Source: Prevotellamassilia sp.
GTDB taxonomy: Bacteria; Bacteroidota; Bacteroidia; Bacteroidales; Bacteroidaceae
Assembly (NCBI GenBank): GCA_018383375.1
Contig: JAHAWW010000097.1
Location: forward strand, 1 to 6,552
Length of the DNA: 6,552 nucleotides
Direction: 5' to 3'
The translations under genes and the position numbers were made by a program. Each line of letters begins with the position of its first letter. Positions within the stretch are counted from its first letter, which is position 1. Of this stretch, positions 6,093-6,552 are shown piece by piece. Under the pieces are notes generated by a model, which saw only the letters and a list, made by a program, of their open reading frames with translations, did not search any database and had not been told where the DNA came from.

Positions 6093-6552
6093 ATGAAAAA
6101 ACTTATTCTTTCAATGCTTCTTGCCGTTATGGGCATTACCGCAAGCGCACAGTTCTATGCTGGTGGTTCTGTAAGCCTCAGCCGCAATTGGGAAGACAAC
6201 AAGAGCCACTTCAGCATCCAGCCTGAGGTTGGTTACAACATCAGCGACAAATGGGCTGCCGGTCTCGGCATTGGCTATGCTCACCACTATGCCAATAGCA
6301 TCAAGGTGAACGCCTTCGAAATCAATCCCTATGCCCGCTACACCGCTTGCAAGTTCGGCGCTTTGTCTTTCTTCGTTGACGGTGGTCTTGGCTTCGTCAC
6401 GTTCAAAGCCAAAGTGGGTGACGGCCCCAGCTCCGACGCCTACAACGCATGGCAGGTAGGTTTGAAACCGGGTCTCAAAGTCTCTCTCTGCAAAAACATC
6501 GACTTCATCGCCCATATGGGCTTCCTCGGCTACAGAGACAACGACGACTTTG
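6093..6552 (+). CDS. Outer-membrane beta-barrel protein, 3' end outside window
   Basis: The first 153 residues of a secreted protein with no stop before the window ends. A Sec signal peptide is clear: MKK, a hydrophobic core, then A17-S18-A19 with cleavage expected before Q20. The mature part alternates polar and hydrophobic residues with many Gly, Tyr and Phe in strand-turn-strand order (FYAGGSVSLSR, FSIQPEVGYNISDKW, AAGLGIGYAHHY, FEINPYARYTAC, LSFFVDGGLGF, AWQVGLKPGLKVSL, IDFIAHMGFLGYR). This is the pattern of small OmpX/OmpA-like eight-stranded barrels in the outer membrane; the ligand or role is unknown. Three in-frame ATGs (6066, 6087, 6093) are possible. 6093 gives the most typical signal peptide, while 6087 adds only Met-Asp and 6066 adds nine residues including three lysines. 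It probably has its own promoter and is separate from the upstream cluster. Confidence 0.88.
   Translation, partial: MKKLILSMLLAVMGITASAQFYAGGSVSLSRNWEDNKSHFSIQPEVGYNISDKWAAGLGIGYAHHYANSIKVNAFEINPYARYTACKFGALSFFVDGGLGFVTFKAKVGDGPSSDAYNAWQVGLKPGLKVSLCKNIDFIAHMGFLGYRDNDDF

Overview
The window looks like core-genome DNA from a member of the Bacteroidota, most likely Bacteroidales and possibly Prevotellaceae. Four things suggest this: TAnnTTTG-type promoter boxes in place of TATAAT, A-rich leaders without Shine-Dalgarno sequences, a long eukaryote-like isoleucyl-tRNA synthetase, and a lipoprotein with a DUF4296-like N-terminus next to lspA. The family-level placement is a guess from overall protein character. 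All supported genes lie on the + strand; the long minus-strand reading frames are shadows.

Layout: 1-123 is the ileS leader, with a TAAATTTG box and a potential two-part stem-loop. Bases 124-3660 encode isoleucyl-tRNA synthetase (1178 aa). After a 47-base gap with a perfect AT-rich inverted repeat comes a 126-aa TraR/DksA-family protein (3708-4088). A perfect 13-bp hairpin (4094-4127) separates it from lspA, the lipoprotein signal peptidase (4154-4783). Ten bases later comes a 305-aa lipoprotein with a DUF4296-like domain (4794-5711), then a possible 61-aa protein of unknown function (5755-5940). A promoter-bearing intergenic region (5941-6092) leads into a secreted outer-membrane beta-barrel protein that runs off the right edge (6093-6552).

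How the genes fit together: ileS, the DksA-like gene, lspA and the lipoprotein gene are tightly spaced on one strand and may form a housekeeping cluster linking translation, transcriptional control and envelope lipoprotein maturation. LspA would process the lipoprotein encoded just downstream. The barrel gene appears to be a separate transcription unit.

No mobile element, CRISPR array, RNA gene or new multi-gene system is visible. The most notable points are within conserved genes. The IleRS class I signature reads GIHH where most IleRS have HIGH, an arrangement linked to very high mupirocin resistance. The DksA-like protein keeps only one of the four usual zinc-binding cysteines. LspA carries a long insertion between its two catalytic aspartates.
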